Assembly (NCBI GenBank): GCA_934621605.1
Contig: CAKTUZ010000039.1
Coordinates: 1 to 16,833 of the forward strand
Source: an uncultured bacterium
Lineage (GTDB): Bacteria; Vulcanimicrobiota; Xenobia; Xenobiales; Xenobiaceae
Direction: 5' to 3'
Length of the DNA: 16,833 nucleotides
Made by a program: the position numbers and the translations under genes. The notes under the pieces are model-generated. The model ran no database searches. It saw only the letters and a program-made list of their open reading frames with translations, and was not told the origin of the DNA. This document shows positions 7,172 to 14,385 of this stretch, piece after piece; position 1 is the stretch's first letter; the number at the start of each line of letters is the position of its first letter.

Positions 7172-7612
7172 TCAACCTGATTTTCTCTGTGGCTCCGGCG
7201 CGGTAAGCCCTTTGAAATCAATGATCTTTGCCATCTGCTCGGCGGCGCGGTCATAGCTCGCGTGCGTGTAAACATTCAGCGTGACGCCCACATCGGAATG
7301 TCCCATGACATACTGCAAGGTCTTGATGTCCATGCCAGCGTTCGCCATGTTCGTGCAGAAGGTATGCCGGAATACATGGGGCGTGATGTGCGGCAGAGGC
7401 TCGTCCGGGTGCAGTTTTTGATACTTCTTCATTGCCCAGCGCATTTCATTCTCGATGTGCAGGGCAACCTTCGGACTGTCGTTCTTATCCAGCATAAGAA
7501 AACCGCTGTACCCGTCGATGATCGTCTCTGTTTTCACGCGCTTGCGGCGGGAGAGGATATTTTGCAGGCTTTGGTAAACCTCGTCCGTCATAGGAATGTA
7601 GCGGGATCCTCG
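7172..7612 (-). pseudogene. Tyrosine recombinase (Tn1549/Tn916-like integrase), C-terminal catalytic fragment
   Basis: About 146 codons of the catalytic domain of an integrase like those of Tn1549/Tn916-type conjugative elements. Seen are SRYIPMTDEVY, then HVFRHTFC with the HxxR pair, the GHSD box and the nucleophile tyrosine in NVYTHAS. The N-terminal arm-binding and core-binding domains and the first catalytic arginine are missing. The reading frame changes abruptly near 7612-7616, where relaxase sequence begins upstream, so this is a deletion join and not a start site. It cannot catalyse recombination alone. Its base composition is visibly richer in G+C than the flanking genes, consistent with horizontal transfer. 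Confidence 0.88.
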
Positions 7613-7616
7613 TGCT

Positions 7617-7664
7617 GGGTATCTGCTCCACACCCTGACGTTCAAAGCTGCGGTGGTCGATGCG
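7617..7664 (-). pseudogene. Short internal fragment of a mobilisation relaxase (MobA/MobL type)
   Basis: Sixteen codons read RIDHRSFERQGVEQIP, a stretch I recognise from relaxases of mobilisable and conjugative elements of Bacillota, where it is normally followed by (T)HLG. Here both sides break off: integrase sequence follows in another frame, and DUF3847 sequence precedes it in the same frame. It is a remnant trapped between two deletion joins. The assignment rests on a short motif from memory. Confidence 0.6.
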
Positions 7665-7667
7665 ACA

Positions 7668-7833
7668 GTCAAAGACCTGTTCGGCAAAAGCGTAAAACGC
7701 GGTTTCGCTCAAATCTTTCGTCTGCGGTGCAACGCTCTCAATGGCAGCACCACGGGATGATAAGCTGGTGTGCCCGCTTGCGCCGATCTCCTTTTTCATA
7801 GTAGGCGAAACGGTTTTCAAGCCGCCGCGTTTT
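7668..7833 (-). pseudogene. DUF3847-like conjugative-element protein, frameshifted and truncated
   Basis: Two adjacent frames together give a DUF3847-like sequence: RRLENRFAYYEKGDRRKRA, then HQLI, then after a one-base shift at about 7755-7760 SRGAAIESVAPQTKDL, then SETAFYAFAEQVFD. The shift fits one extra base (ATCATCCCG where ATCACCCG would keep the frame). DUF3847 proteins are small and of unknown function, found in conjugative elements close to relaxase genes. The N-terminus is cut at the stop codon of the restriction gene, and the C-terminus runs into the relaxase fragment. Family recall is moderate; the frameshift is an inference from the two frames. Confidence 0.6.
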
Positions 7834-7837
7834 GTGT

Positions 7838-8917
7838 CTACTCAAACGCCCTGTTAATATTCGTAATTCCTGCGTCAATTAGCATTCGTCCAAATTCTCC
7901 ACCTGTGACCAGACGTACATTGCTTTCCTGTGCCATTGTAATTGCAGCGGCTGAAAAAGCGTTGGCTGTCGATATTACCCATGGAATAGCGGTATACTCG
8001 CCGAAAGACACCTCGTGCTGATCTTTGTACTTTGAGATCTGTTCAACTGCCCACTGGGAGGTAACATCGTCGTGGAGTTTTGCCTGAATATAAAATACAA
8101 CCTTCAAGGCGTCAAATTCGGCAACTATGTCAACATCTGCACCGTCCCACTTGTCGGAGCTGCTTTTGCCGGGGCGCAATGTGCGGGATGCTCCGAGCTT
8201 TTCAAAGTACCACTTAATCAGAAGCTCAAACTTGTCCGGGGTAAGCTGCGCTTTAATTGCCCCCAGCAATCTGCCAGCCAGCTCTTCAATAACTGTGGCA
8301 TACAGATTGATTGGAGAGTCCGCGCCAATTACATTCTGAACACTCTCAGCAAGATCAGAAATATCTGCATTTGTCTGGCGAATTTTCATTCTGGATGTTA
8401 GCTTACTGTCGGCATATTCATATCGAGATAGATGCTCCTTTATGACCTCAACCTCAACCACAAAGCCTAAGTCAACCATTTCGTTATTTTCATATCGCCG
8501 GAGCATCCCATCCTTGTCACGAATAATTCGGCTTCCATCGTCTGACACGAAGTCTACGAAGCCACCAAGCTCTGTAATGGGTATAGGGGTTCTCTTAACC
8601 TTGTAAATAGAAAACTCGCCATTAAACAAGGGAACAACAACGAAGTCGTCTGGAGAAAATTTAAAGAAGTTCCATAGGCTCCAACGTGAACGTGTCAGCT
8701 GATACCCGTACTCGGTCATAGTTGCCTCAAACCGCTGCATATTGCAATCGCCAGCAGCCTTTTCAATACCGCTGCCCGCAAGCGCATACCAGCCGATGGA
8801 AAGATACCCTCCGGCAAGTAATTTGTATGATACATCCCATTCATGGGAAATACGGTGAAGCCAGTATTTGCAATTCTGATGTGTTTCTTCAGGAGAATGC
8901 GTTATCATGGTTTTCAT
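7838..8917 (-). CDS. Mrr-type restriction endonuclease, predicted type IV
   Basis: About 359 residues from the preferred ATG at 8917, which has AGGAAGG five bases upstream; an in-frame ATG at 8932 lacks an SD. The C-terminal third is an Mrr_cat-like PD-(D/E)xK nuclease: FELLIKWYFEKLGA helix, catalytic D263 (ADVDIV) and Q278-A279-K280 (YIQAK). The N-terminal part (YWLHRISHEWDVSYKLL, GYLSIGW) resembles EVE/PUA-like readers of modified bases that precede nucleases in other restriction proteins; this is judged by pattern only. Mrr-family proteins cut DNA carrying methylated bases. No methyltransferase is adjacent, which fits type IV. It lies between element fragments as apparent cargo and looks intact. 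Confidence 0.8.
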   Translation of the reverse strand: MKTMITHSPEETHQNCKYWLHRISHEWDVSYKLLAGGYLSIGWYALAGSGIEKAAGDCNMQRFEATMTEYGYQLTRSRWSLWNFFKFSPDDFVVVPLFNGEFSIYKVKRTPIPITELGGFVDFVSDDGSRIIRDKDGMLRRYENNEMVDLGFVVEVEVIKEHLSRYEYADSKLTSRMKIRQTNADISDLAESVQNVIGADSPINLYATVIEELAGRLLGAIKAQLTPDKFELLIKWYFEKLGASRTLRPGKSSSDKWDGADVDIVAEFDALKVVFYIQAKLHDDVTSQWAVEQISKYKDQHEVSFGEYTAIPWVISTANAFSAAAITMAQESNVRLVTGGEFGRMLIDAGITNINRAFE

Positions 8918-9235
8918 GTTTTCCTTCCTCATAGTCTTGCAAGTACATATCTGTATGTTTGGTTACAATGCACTTTCTCCGAAATAATCAAAGAGAAATC
9001 CTCTGTTTTTGTTGTTTTCTGCCGGAAACTTTAACGTCTTTTTTGCCACACGATTTGCAATTTAAAAATAATTTACACAAAATTTTGGACTTGACTAAAG
9101 ATACCGTCACGGAACTCTTTTATGTCATTTATCATTTTTTACAAATCCTCGTTGATTTTGAAATCACTTTATATTCAATATAATAATTTTCTGCTAACTG
9201 CTCTCAGGCCTATAACTATCAACCGCCGTAAAAGA
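8918..9235. other. AT-rich intergenic region, probable left border of the mobile-element remnant
   Basis: No credible gene, RNA or terminator is seen in these roughly 320 bases. They become strongly AT-rich around 9060-9200, similar to preferred Tn916-family targets. The only local symmetry noted is ACATA/TATGT near 8944-8957, just upstream of the restriction gene. An exact element border cannot be fixed. Confidence 0.4.
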
Positions 9236-9742
9236 CTAAGTGTCCATTTTACAATAGTAAAGCATATTTTTTTGCTCATCATAAACAGCTATAGTAAAGT
9301 TGCTCAAGCAATTGGTAGCACTTTGCGAAGCTTCTAGTTGCCTGTCTCTAAGCCAATAGTAGCCTTTACTTACAGGCGGAAAGAGCGTATTCCCCTCGCG
9401 ATCAGTCACAAAAGGCCCTACTCTTCCACCGTCTATTTCACGACCGTAAAGCAAAGTCTGAGCCGTTTCATCTAAAGGGAAAGCTTGCCATTCCTTAGAA
9501 CTGGCCAGTCTTTTTTCTATTCTATTATCAGCAAATTTTATTGTCACCAACAAATTTCCGTCGCTATGAAAAGTACCGTGAGTATCTTCAGACTTAACAA
9601 TTTCACCACCGCAAACGTCAATGCCCAGTTCACTACTGATGTTTTTTAGTATACGATCGGCACTATTAGTAGTACATCCTAAAATGCCCACAATTACACA
9701 AGCAACAGCCAGAATCAGGCAGCGAACTATTTTGCGTTTCAT
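9236..9742 (-). CDS. Lipoprotein of unknown function (168 aa)
   Basis: The first 22 residues form a classical lipoprotein signal: MKRK, a hydrophobic core, then the lipobox ILGC with lipidated C23. The mature part contains EDTHGTFHSDG, a tryptophan region WQAFPLDE and a hydrophobic-aromatic C-terminus ending FTIAVYDEQKNMLYYCKMD. I recall a family of small Bacillota lipoproteins with an ED-HG-FH-DG pattern, but know no function. It would be anchored on the outer face of the cytoplasmic membrane (or exported onward in a diderm). It has its own extended -10 promoter and lies between the mobile remnant and the ABC exporter; no terminator is seen after its stop. Confidence 0.85.
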   Translation of the reverse strand: MKRKIVRCLILAVACVIVGILGCTTNSADRILKNISSELGIDVCGGEIVKSEDTHGTFHSDGNLLVTIKFADNRIEKRLASSKEWQAFPLDETAQTLLYGREIDGGRVGPFVTDREGNTLFPPVSKGYYWLRDRQLEASQSATNCLSNFTIAVYDEQKNMLYYCKMDT

Positions 9743-9781
9743 AAAAAGAAACCGTCCCTTTCACCCATTAGACAGGTTAAA

Positions 9782-9810
9782 ATAGTAGCACTTCTCAACA
9801 ATTTTGACCA
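9782..9810 (-). promoter_or_regulatory. Promoter of the lipoprotein gene
   Basis: The minus strand has TGGTCA (9805-9810), a 17-base spacer and TACTAT (9782-9787), with the extended -10 dinucleotide TG one base upstream. It sits between the ABC exporter stop and the lipoprotein start, about 40 bases before the ATG. Confidence 0.55.
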
Positions 9811-9838
9811 GATTCACATGAAATAGTCGCTGTTTTTG

Positions 9839-11584
9839 TTAAGCATCTTTAAGTTCTTGTGTACGTACCAAAGCAGCATAGACTCCACCTTTAGTTATAA
9901 GTTCCCCATGACTGCCCAATTCAATTATCTGACCATTATCAATAACAGCAATGCGGTTGGCATTTTTTACTGTAGAGAGACGGTGAGCTATCACAATAGT
10001 AGTACGACCAACCGATAATTTATCGAAAGTTTTTTGAAGTTTTGCTTCAGTTACACTATCCAAAGCAGAGGTTGCCTCATCCAAAATAAGTATAGGCGGA
10101 TTCTTTAAGAAAATACGCGCAATAGAAATACGTTGTTTTTGACCTCCAGAGAGAAGCACACCGCGCTCGCCGACATTGGTATCCATGCCTTCAGGCATAG
10201 CCAAAATATCATCATAAATTTCCGCTAACTTGGCAGCTTCAATAATTTCCTCCTCGGAAGCGTCCAATTTTCCATAGCGAATATTTTCTAAAATGCTGTC
10301 CGGAAATAAAAAGACATCTTGAGAAACTACGCCAATATTTTGATGTAAAGATTCTTGAGTAACGGTACGCACATCCTGGCCGTCAATACATATTTTTCCG
10401 CCAGTAACATCATAAAAGCGTGGTACTAATTGACTGAGCGTAGTTTTACCACCACCGGAAGAACCAACAAAAGCTACAGTTTCGCCAGGCTGAATAGTTA
10501 AAGAAACGTCATGCAAAATATCACGTCCAGCTTGGTAGGCAAAAGAAACATGCTCAATATCAATACGCCCTTTGACATTTTGTAAAACGTGGGCATTGGG
10601 ATCATCTTGTAAACTAGGCTCGGTGCGCATAAGTTCCACAAAACGATGTAAACCGGCCATACCGTTAGCCAGCAATTCAGCAGTAGAAGCTAAGCGACGA
10701 ATAGGATTAACAAAAGTTGTTACATAAAGGCTAAAGGTAATTAAGTCGATAATATTGAGCTGACCGCCCATAATTAAAGCGCCACCCACAGCAATAACGG
10801 CTACCGAAAGCATACAAACGAAAAATTCTATCGAAGCATTAAAAAGGCCCATAGCTCCATAGAAGCGATATTTGGAGTGACGATAGTTGCGGTTGGCAGC
10901 GTCAAATTTATTCAGTTCAATGCTTTCATTGGCGAAGGCCTTGGCAGTTTTTATGCCGGAAAGGCCTGATTCAAAGTCGGCATTGATAGAAGCGGTAACC
11001 TTTTTTACTTGGCGGGAAGCTTCGCGCATAGACTTACGGAAGTACCATACGACGCCAAAAAAAATAGGAATCATAATAGCGATAACTAAAGCCAAACGCC
11101 ATTGTATAGCAAACATTACTGCTAAAGCGCCAACAATAGTCAAAGTAGAAATAAAAATATCTTCTGGGCCATGGTGAGCCAGCTCGGTAATATCAAATAA
11201 ATCGGCAGTAAGCCGACTCATCAGCTGGCCGACTCTATTTTTATCAAAAAAGTCACAACTTAATTTTTGTATATGGCGAAAGAGATCGCGACGAATATCA
11301 TTTTCTACTAATACACCGAAGCGATGGCCCCAATAAACCACGATATAATTACAAACTGAGCGCAAAAGATAAGCGACAGTAACAACAGCCATTACGCTCC
11401 AAAAAGCCCTCCAGGCATTTTGGGGCAGTAAAGTATATAAACACCAACGAGATATAGCCGGAAAAGCTAAATCGATAGAAGAAATGATCAAAGCACAAGC
11501 TATGTCCAAAAAGAATAGCTTTTTATGCGGCTTAAAATAAGAAAAGAAAATTTGTAATTCAGATTTGTTGCTAAAGTCGTGCAT
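9839..11584 (-). CDS. ABC exporter, fused membrane and ATPase domains (MsbA/multidrug type)
   Basis: A 581-residue half-transporter that would work as a homodimer in the cytoplasmic membrane, exporting lipids, drugs or peptides. The N-terminal part (about 1-320) is a six-helix transmembrane domain with the family's FFDKNRVGQLMSRL coupling helix. The C-terminal part is the ATPase: Walker A GSSGGGKT (374-381), signature LSGGQ (478-482), Walker B ILILDE (498-503) and switch histidine H534 (IAHRLST). All catalytic residues are present. There is no clear SD before the ATG, and an extended -10 box lies so close that the 5' leader would be about 10 bases. No partner half-transporter is adjacent, so a homodimer is favoured. 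The substrate is unknown. Confidence 0.95.
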   Translation of the reverse strand: MHDFSNKSELQIFFSYFKPHKKLFFLDIACALIISSIDLAFPAISRWCLYTLLPQNAWRAFWSVMAVVTVAYLLRSVCNYIVVYWGHRFGVLVENDIRRDLFRHIQKLSCDFFDKNRVGQLMSRLTADLFDITELAHHGPEDIFISTLTIVGALAVMFAIQWRLALVIAIMIPIFFGVVWYFRKSMREASRQVKKVTASINADFESGLSGIKTAKAFANESIELNKFDAANRNYRHSKYRFYGAMGLFNASIEFFVCMLSVAVIAVGGALIMGGQLNIIDLITFSLYVTTFVNPIRRLASTAELLANGMAGLHRFVELMRTEPSLQDDPNAHVLQNVKGRIDIEHVSFAYQAGRDILHDVSLTIQPGETVAFVGSSGGGKTTLSQLVPRFYDVTGGKICIDGQDVRTVTQESLHQNIGVVSQDVFLFPDSILENIRYGKLDASEEEIIEAAKLAEIYDDILAMPEGMDTNVGERGVLLSGGQKQRISIARIFLKNPPILILDEATSALDSVTEAKLQKTFDKLSVGRTTIVIAHRLSTVKNANRIAVIDNGQIIELGSHGELITKGGVYAALVRTQELKDA

Positions 11585-11601
11585 GATAAATTAAGTGAAA
11601 A

Positions 11602-11610
11602 ATTATAACA
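11602..11610 (-). promoter_or_regulatory. Extended -10 promoter of the ABC exporter gene
   Basis: The minus strand reads TGTTATAAT, a perfect extended -10. The -35 position is poor, as is usual for this class. Only 17 bases separate it from the ATG. Confidence 0.5.
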
Positions 11611-11690
11611 AAATTGTCCAGCTAGCTTGGCTGGAGTCCCCCACGCGCAAAGTCTTTGTGCAGTTTTGTATATTCCTTTTTTTAGCAATA

Positions 11691-11720
11691 AAAAAAAGCA
11701 GCTTCCTCAGCTGCTTTTTT
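11691..11720. terminator. Intrinsic terminator, bidirectional, at the end of the membrane/DUF3990 cluster
   Basis: AGCAGCT and AGCTGCT pair across five bases, flanked by runs of A and T on both sides. On the minus strand it follows the last gene of the five-gene cluster by about 12 bases and ends in eight T. Confidence 0.9.
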
Positions 11721-11731
11721 AGACTTACCTG

Positions 11732-12472
11732 TTAGTATTGTGCATCATCATTATTGGTATACGAATCGGTTGTAGCGTTACCATTTTGTGAATCAGCATA
11801 ATGTTGCCCAGTAAAATTGTTTTGCGATCTATTAGTTGGCAACCGTATTGGTTCTTGGCTTAAAGGACTGATGTATGTTGTCTGCGCAACCTGCGACTGA
11901 ATGTTATTACTATCGGCATAGCCACTTCTCATATACATAGCAGCAACAACGATAAGACCAAAAATTATAGCCCAGCACAACATGATGACAAGAAATGAAT
12001 CGATGCAATTGCCTATAAAGCCAATCATTAAAGCCCAAAACAAAATAGAAACCACACAGCCAGACGTTCCAGTATGTTTTCTATTGCGTTTAGCTTCCAA
12101 AGCTGCAATCTCTCTTTGTCTCTCTTTAAGCTTAACTAATTTAGCTTGATCACTTGGAGTTAATTTAAATCTGCTTTCTGAGGCTTTTCTCTCTTTTTCT
12201 AACAGATCACGTAATTGATCTTTAAAATCGATATATTCTGCAGACGCATACATCATCATAAAAGGTATAATGGCAAAAATGGAAGCTACAAAAGAGCCTA
12301 AGCCCAAAGCGACCATAATCTCATTATTAAAAAAGTACCAGCCTATAAAGGCTATGACTAAGCCTCCAAAAAAAGCGGTGACATCTAACCAAGCTAAAAA
12401 TTTTGCCATATAAATAATGGCCTTTTTTACGCCTTTTGGGAAAAGATTGAGGAAATATTCTGAAAAGTCCAT
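11732..12472 (-). CDS. Four-helix membrane protein with hydrophilic tail ending AQY
   Basis: A 246-residue protein of unknown family. Hydrophobic helices are at about 32-48, 53-76, 138-158 and 160-181. Between the two pairs is a charged, probably coiled-coil segment (about 80-132, rich in K, E, R). After the last helix comes a 60-residue tail rich in N, Q, S and T, probably disordered, ending DDAQY. This layout is the same as in the two other membrane proteins of the cluster, though direct sequence similarity is weak. ATG is preceded by GAGG 11 bases upstream. It is the last gene of the cluster, 48 bases after the previous stop, and is followed by a strong terminator. Function unknown. Confidence 0.75.
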   Translation of the reverse strand: MDFSEYFLNLFPKGVKKAIIYMAKFLAWLDVTAFFGGLVIAFIGWYFFNNEIMVALGLGSFVASIFAIIPFMMMYASAEYIDFKDQLRDLLEKERKASESRFKLTPSDQAKLVKLKERQREIAALEAKRNRKHTGTSGCVVSILFWALMIGFIGNCIDSFLVIMLCWAIIFGLIVVAAMYMRSGYADSNNIQSQVAQTTYISPLSQEPIRLPTNRSQNNFTGQHYADSQNGNATTDSYTNNDDAQY

Positions 12473-12520
12473 AACGCTGCTATCCTCGCTTTCTTTACCT
12501 AGTCCGATTGCTCTATCTAT

Positions 12521-13219
12521 TTAGAATTGAACACGTTCATAACTTTGCGATTCAATATTTGCATTCTGGCTGCGACTAGTATCGTTTTCGCGTGAAGATG
12601 GGATACTTTCTCTATTTTGGCTATCAGAATGTTCTAAAGCTTCATCATGGATAAAGTCGTGCTCTTGGTCATTTTGCCGTTTAAGGTAATCAAGCTTGCC
12701 GACAGCTTCCTCTTCCAAAATTTGCCTAAACTCACGTAATTTTTTTATAGCACTACTTATAAAAGCTACGGCCACAAGACCACAAACTATAGTTATCAAC
12801 AATCCATTGATAAAGGCCGAATCGGTATTTGCATTTATCAAAAGATTAAAACCGCTAAAAGCTCCTAAAATGGCCATTCCACCAGACATCATAATTTTAT
12901 ATTGCTTTGCTTCAGCATCTTGTTGTTTAGCCATAGCTAAAAGATGTTTTTTTCGTTGATCCTCAGTCATATTTTGCTTGGCAGAATCTATGACAGCATA
13001 AAGATAGGCAAAGGCTGGAATAATACAAACAAAAAGAAAAAATCTCAGAGTATCAAAAAATTCAAAATCTTCTATAGTAAAAGCACAAACAATCAGGCTA
13101 ACTAGCCCTATAGCTACAAATAATAAAGAAAACTGTCCAACTAATCTAACTTTGGGGCTTGAGCTCGATTTTTTACTGCCACTCTCTAATTGGTAAGCAG
13201 CGCTCTCTCGATTTTCCAC
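12521..13219 (-). CDS. Four-helix membrane protein with hydrophilic tail ending VQF
   Basis: A 232-residue protein started by GTG with GGAGGG eight bases upstream. Helices are at about 28-47, 57-77, 108-128 and 137-157, with a charged loop (80-106) between the pairs and a charged, serine/asparagine-rich tail (about 175-232) ending SYERVQF. It is paralogous to the first membrane protein of the cluster: IVCAFTIEDF against ILCGFAVEDF after helix 1, and FRQILEEEAVG against YRKILAEEAAG after helix 4. No known family is recognised. It lies 48 bases downstream of the DUF3990 partner gene in the same operon-like row. Role in the membrane is unknown. Confidence 0.78.
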   Translation of the reverse strand: MENRESAAYQLESGSKKSSSSPKVRLVGQFSLLFVAIGLVSLIVCAFTIEDFEFFDTLRFFLFVCIIPAFAYLYAVIDSAKQNMTEDQRKKHLLAMAKQQDAEAKQYKIMMSGGMAILGAFSGFNLLINANTDSAFINGLLITIVCGLVAVAFISSAIKKLREFRQILEEEAVGKLDYLKRQNDQEHDFIHDEALEHSDSQNRESIPSSRENDTSRSQNANIESQSYERVQF

Positions 13220-13267
13220 TTTGCCAACCCTCCGTATTATTCTTTATTTGCTAAATTTTCTTTATTA

Positions 13268-13699
13268 TTACCGAATGTTTTGCTTTTGACTATGTATCTC
13301 CACTAAATTGTCGATAGCCATTTCCACGTCAAGAGTATGGAAACCGAGCCAAGAATCGTGCATAAGTTGGGCGTTAGCAATTTTGTATATATCTCTACTG
13401 GTAATATTGGCATAATAGTGCCAATAACGGTACACATAGCCAGTCCAATACATTATCTCTCTATCATATACAATACCGGCTTTCTTTAGTCCACCGGCTT
13501 CTTCTTCTATTTCTTCTAAAATGTATTCTTCGCCGGCCCATTGCAAGCGATCATAAACATCGTCTAAAGCCAGAGCTGCCCTACTATTCATAAAAGTCTC
13601 AATAAAAGTAGGACAATCGTAATTACTTTTAAGAGCCAATTCAAAAAGACGCCCTTGAATATCGCAAAGTTGCCTATGATCAAGGCGAAGGTGCACCAT
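13268..13699 (-). CDS. Uncharacterised partner of the DUF3990 protein, possible antitoxin (143 aa)
   Basis: A small soluble, acidic and aromatic-rich protein starting five bases after the stop of the DUF3990 gene, with no good SD (the nearest GAGG is about 16 bases away), so translational coupling is likely. Seen are RLQWAGEEYILEEIEEEAGG (residues 51-70), the aromatic run YWTGYVYRYWHYY (84-96), SRDIYKIANA and SWLGFHTLDVEMAIDNL. I recall similar proteins next to DUF3990 genes in other Bacillota but no named function. Gene order (ADP-ribosyltransferase-like protein, then small acidic protein) resembles toxin-antitoxin pairs, so an antitoxin or specificity role is the best guess. This is inference. 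Confidence 0.72.
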   Translation of the reverse strand: MVHLRLDHRQLCDIQGRLFELALKSNYDCPTFIETFMNSRAALALDDVYDRLQWAGEEYILEEIEEEAGGLKKAGIVYDREIMYWTGYVYRYWHYYANITSRDIYKIANAQLMHDSWLGFHTLDVEMAIDNLVEIHSQKQNIR

Positions 13700-13704
13700 T
13701 TTAT

Positions 13705-14349
13705 TTAAACTTCATCCTCCATAATTTCATCAAAGAACCGCCCTTCACGACGATACAAACGACAAATTTTTTCTGCGGCAGATATTCCTTGAAAACGTAG
13801 TTGCTCACTTTTAATCTTCAATAAATTCAATTCTTTTTCGGTAAAACTTTCTGTCTTGATAATATCAACTTGGCAACAAGCTTTTTGAGTTAAAGCAACA
13901 TACTGTTTACCAAGTTCTAAAGCTGACAAACTATTTACCAAGGCCTTATCGGTTATTTCTCCACTAAAAAATCTATCCAATACAACAAACATTCTATCAT
14001 TGGCAATATAGCCGACAATCATGTCGCAATTGCAACTCAAACTTTTAAACTTTCGATAAATTTGCGTCCCTCGCCAAGGCTCCATTTTACCACGATTATA
14101 AGCAACAAAAAGGGCCCAGTCTAAGCCAACTTCAAGGTCTAAAGTGTTAAGTCCATTCAAATTTACATTCAAAGTATACAACTTAGCATTAGGGTAATTG
14201 CAAACCAAAGTAAAAGGCTGGCTACGCTCAGTTCCCATATAAAAGCCTTTGCCGAAATCGCAACGCTCACGGCTTACAGGAGCGATATTTCCAACTAAAC
14301 CGGCCTTAGAACCATGATATAAAATTAAATTTTGTGAAGTTAAACTCAA
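13705..14349 (-). CDS. DUF3990-family protein, predicted ADP-ribosyltransferase-like
   Basis: A 214-residue protein started by TTG (no ATG lies before the conserved core). It has the DUF3990 pattern: LYHGS (H12), DFGKGFYMGT (residues 31-40), CDMIVGYIANDRMF (108-121) and LGKQYVALTQKA (146-157). DUF3990 belongs, to my knowledge, to the ADP-ribosyltransferase-like fold group, in which the first-strand histidine and the GxGFY tyrosine bind NAD; an acidic residue (D109 or D118 are candidates) would complete the site. Some members are proposed toxins. The SD AGGA is inside a perfect palindrome 11 bases upstream. The gene follows a membrane protein by 36 bases and is followed within five bases by its partner. 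Activity is predicted, not shown. Confidence 0.8.
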   Translation of the reverse strand: MSLTSQNLILYHGSKAGLVGNIAPVSRERCDFGKGFYMGTERSQPFTLVCNYPNAKLYTLNVNLNGLNTLDLEVGLDWALFVAYNRGKMEPWRGTQIYRKFKSLSCNCDMIVGYIANDRMFVVLDRFFSGEITDKALVNSLSALELGKQYVALTQKACCQVDIIKTESFTEKELNLLKIKSEQLRFQGISAAEKICRLYRREGRFFDEIMEDEV

Positions 14350-14353
14350 AATA

Positions 14354-14370
14354 TAGAATATCCTATTCTA
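14354..14370. promoter_or_regulatory. 17-base perfect palindrome over the SD of the DUF3990 gene
   Basis: TAGAATA and TATTCTA are exact reverse complements around GGA; on the minus strand the centre forms AGGA, the only SD-like site for the TTG start at 14349. It could be a protein operator or an RNA hairpin that hides the ribosome site. The role is inferred. Confidence 0.45.
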
Positions 14371-14385
14371 AAAAATATAACTAAT

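Noticed and set aside
7262..7801. A 179-codon plus-strand frame
   Set aside because: It runs antisense to the recognisable integrase, relaxase and DUF3847 fragments and has no recognisable protein features.
9122..9337. Plus-strand frames across the AT-rich region 8843-9337
   Set aside because: Low-complexity, leucine/isoleucine/phenylalanine-rich translations of AT-rich DNA with no SD; they partly overlap the antisense of the lipoprotein and restriction genes.
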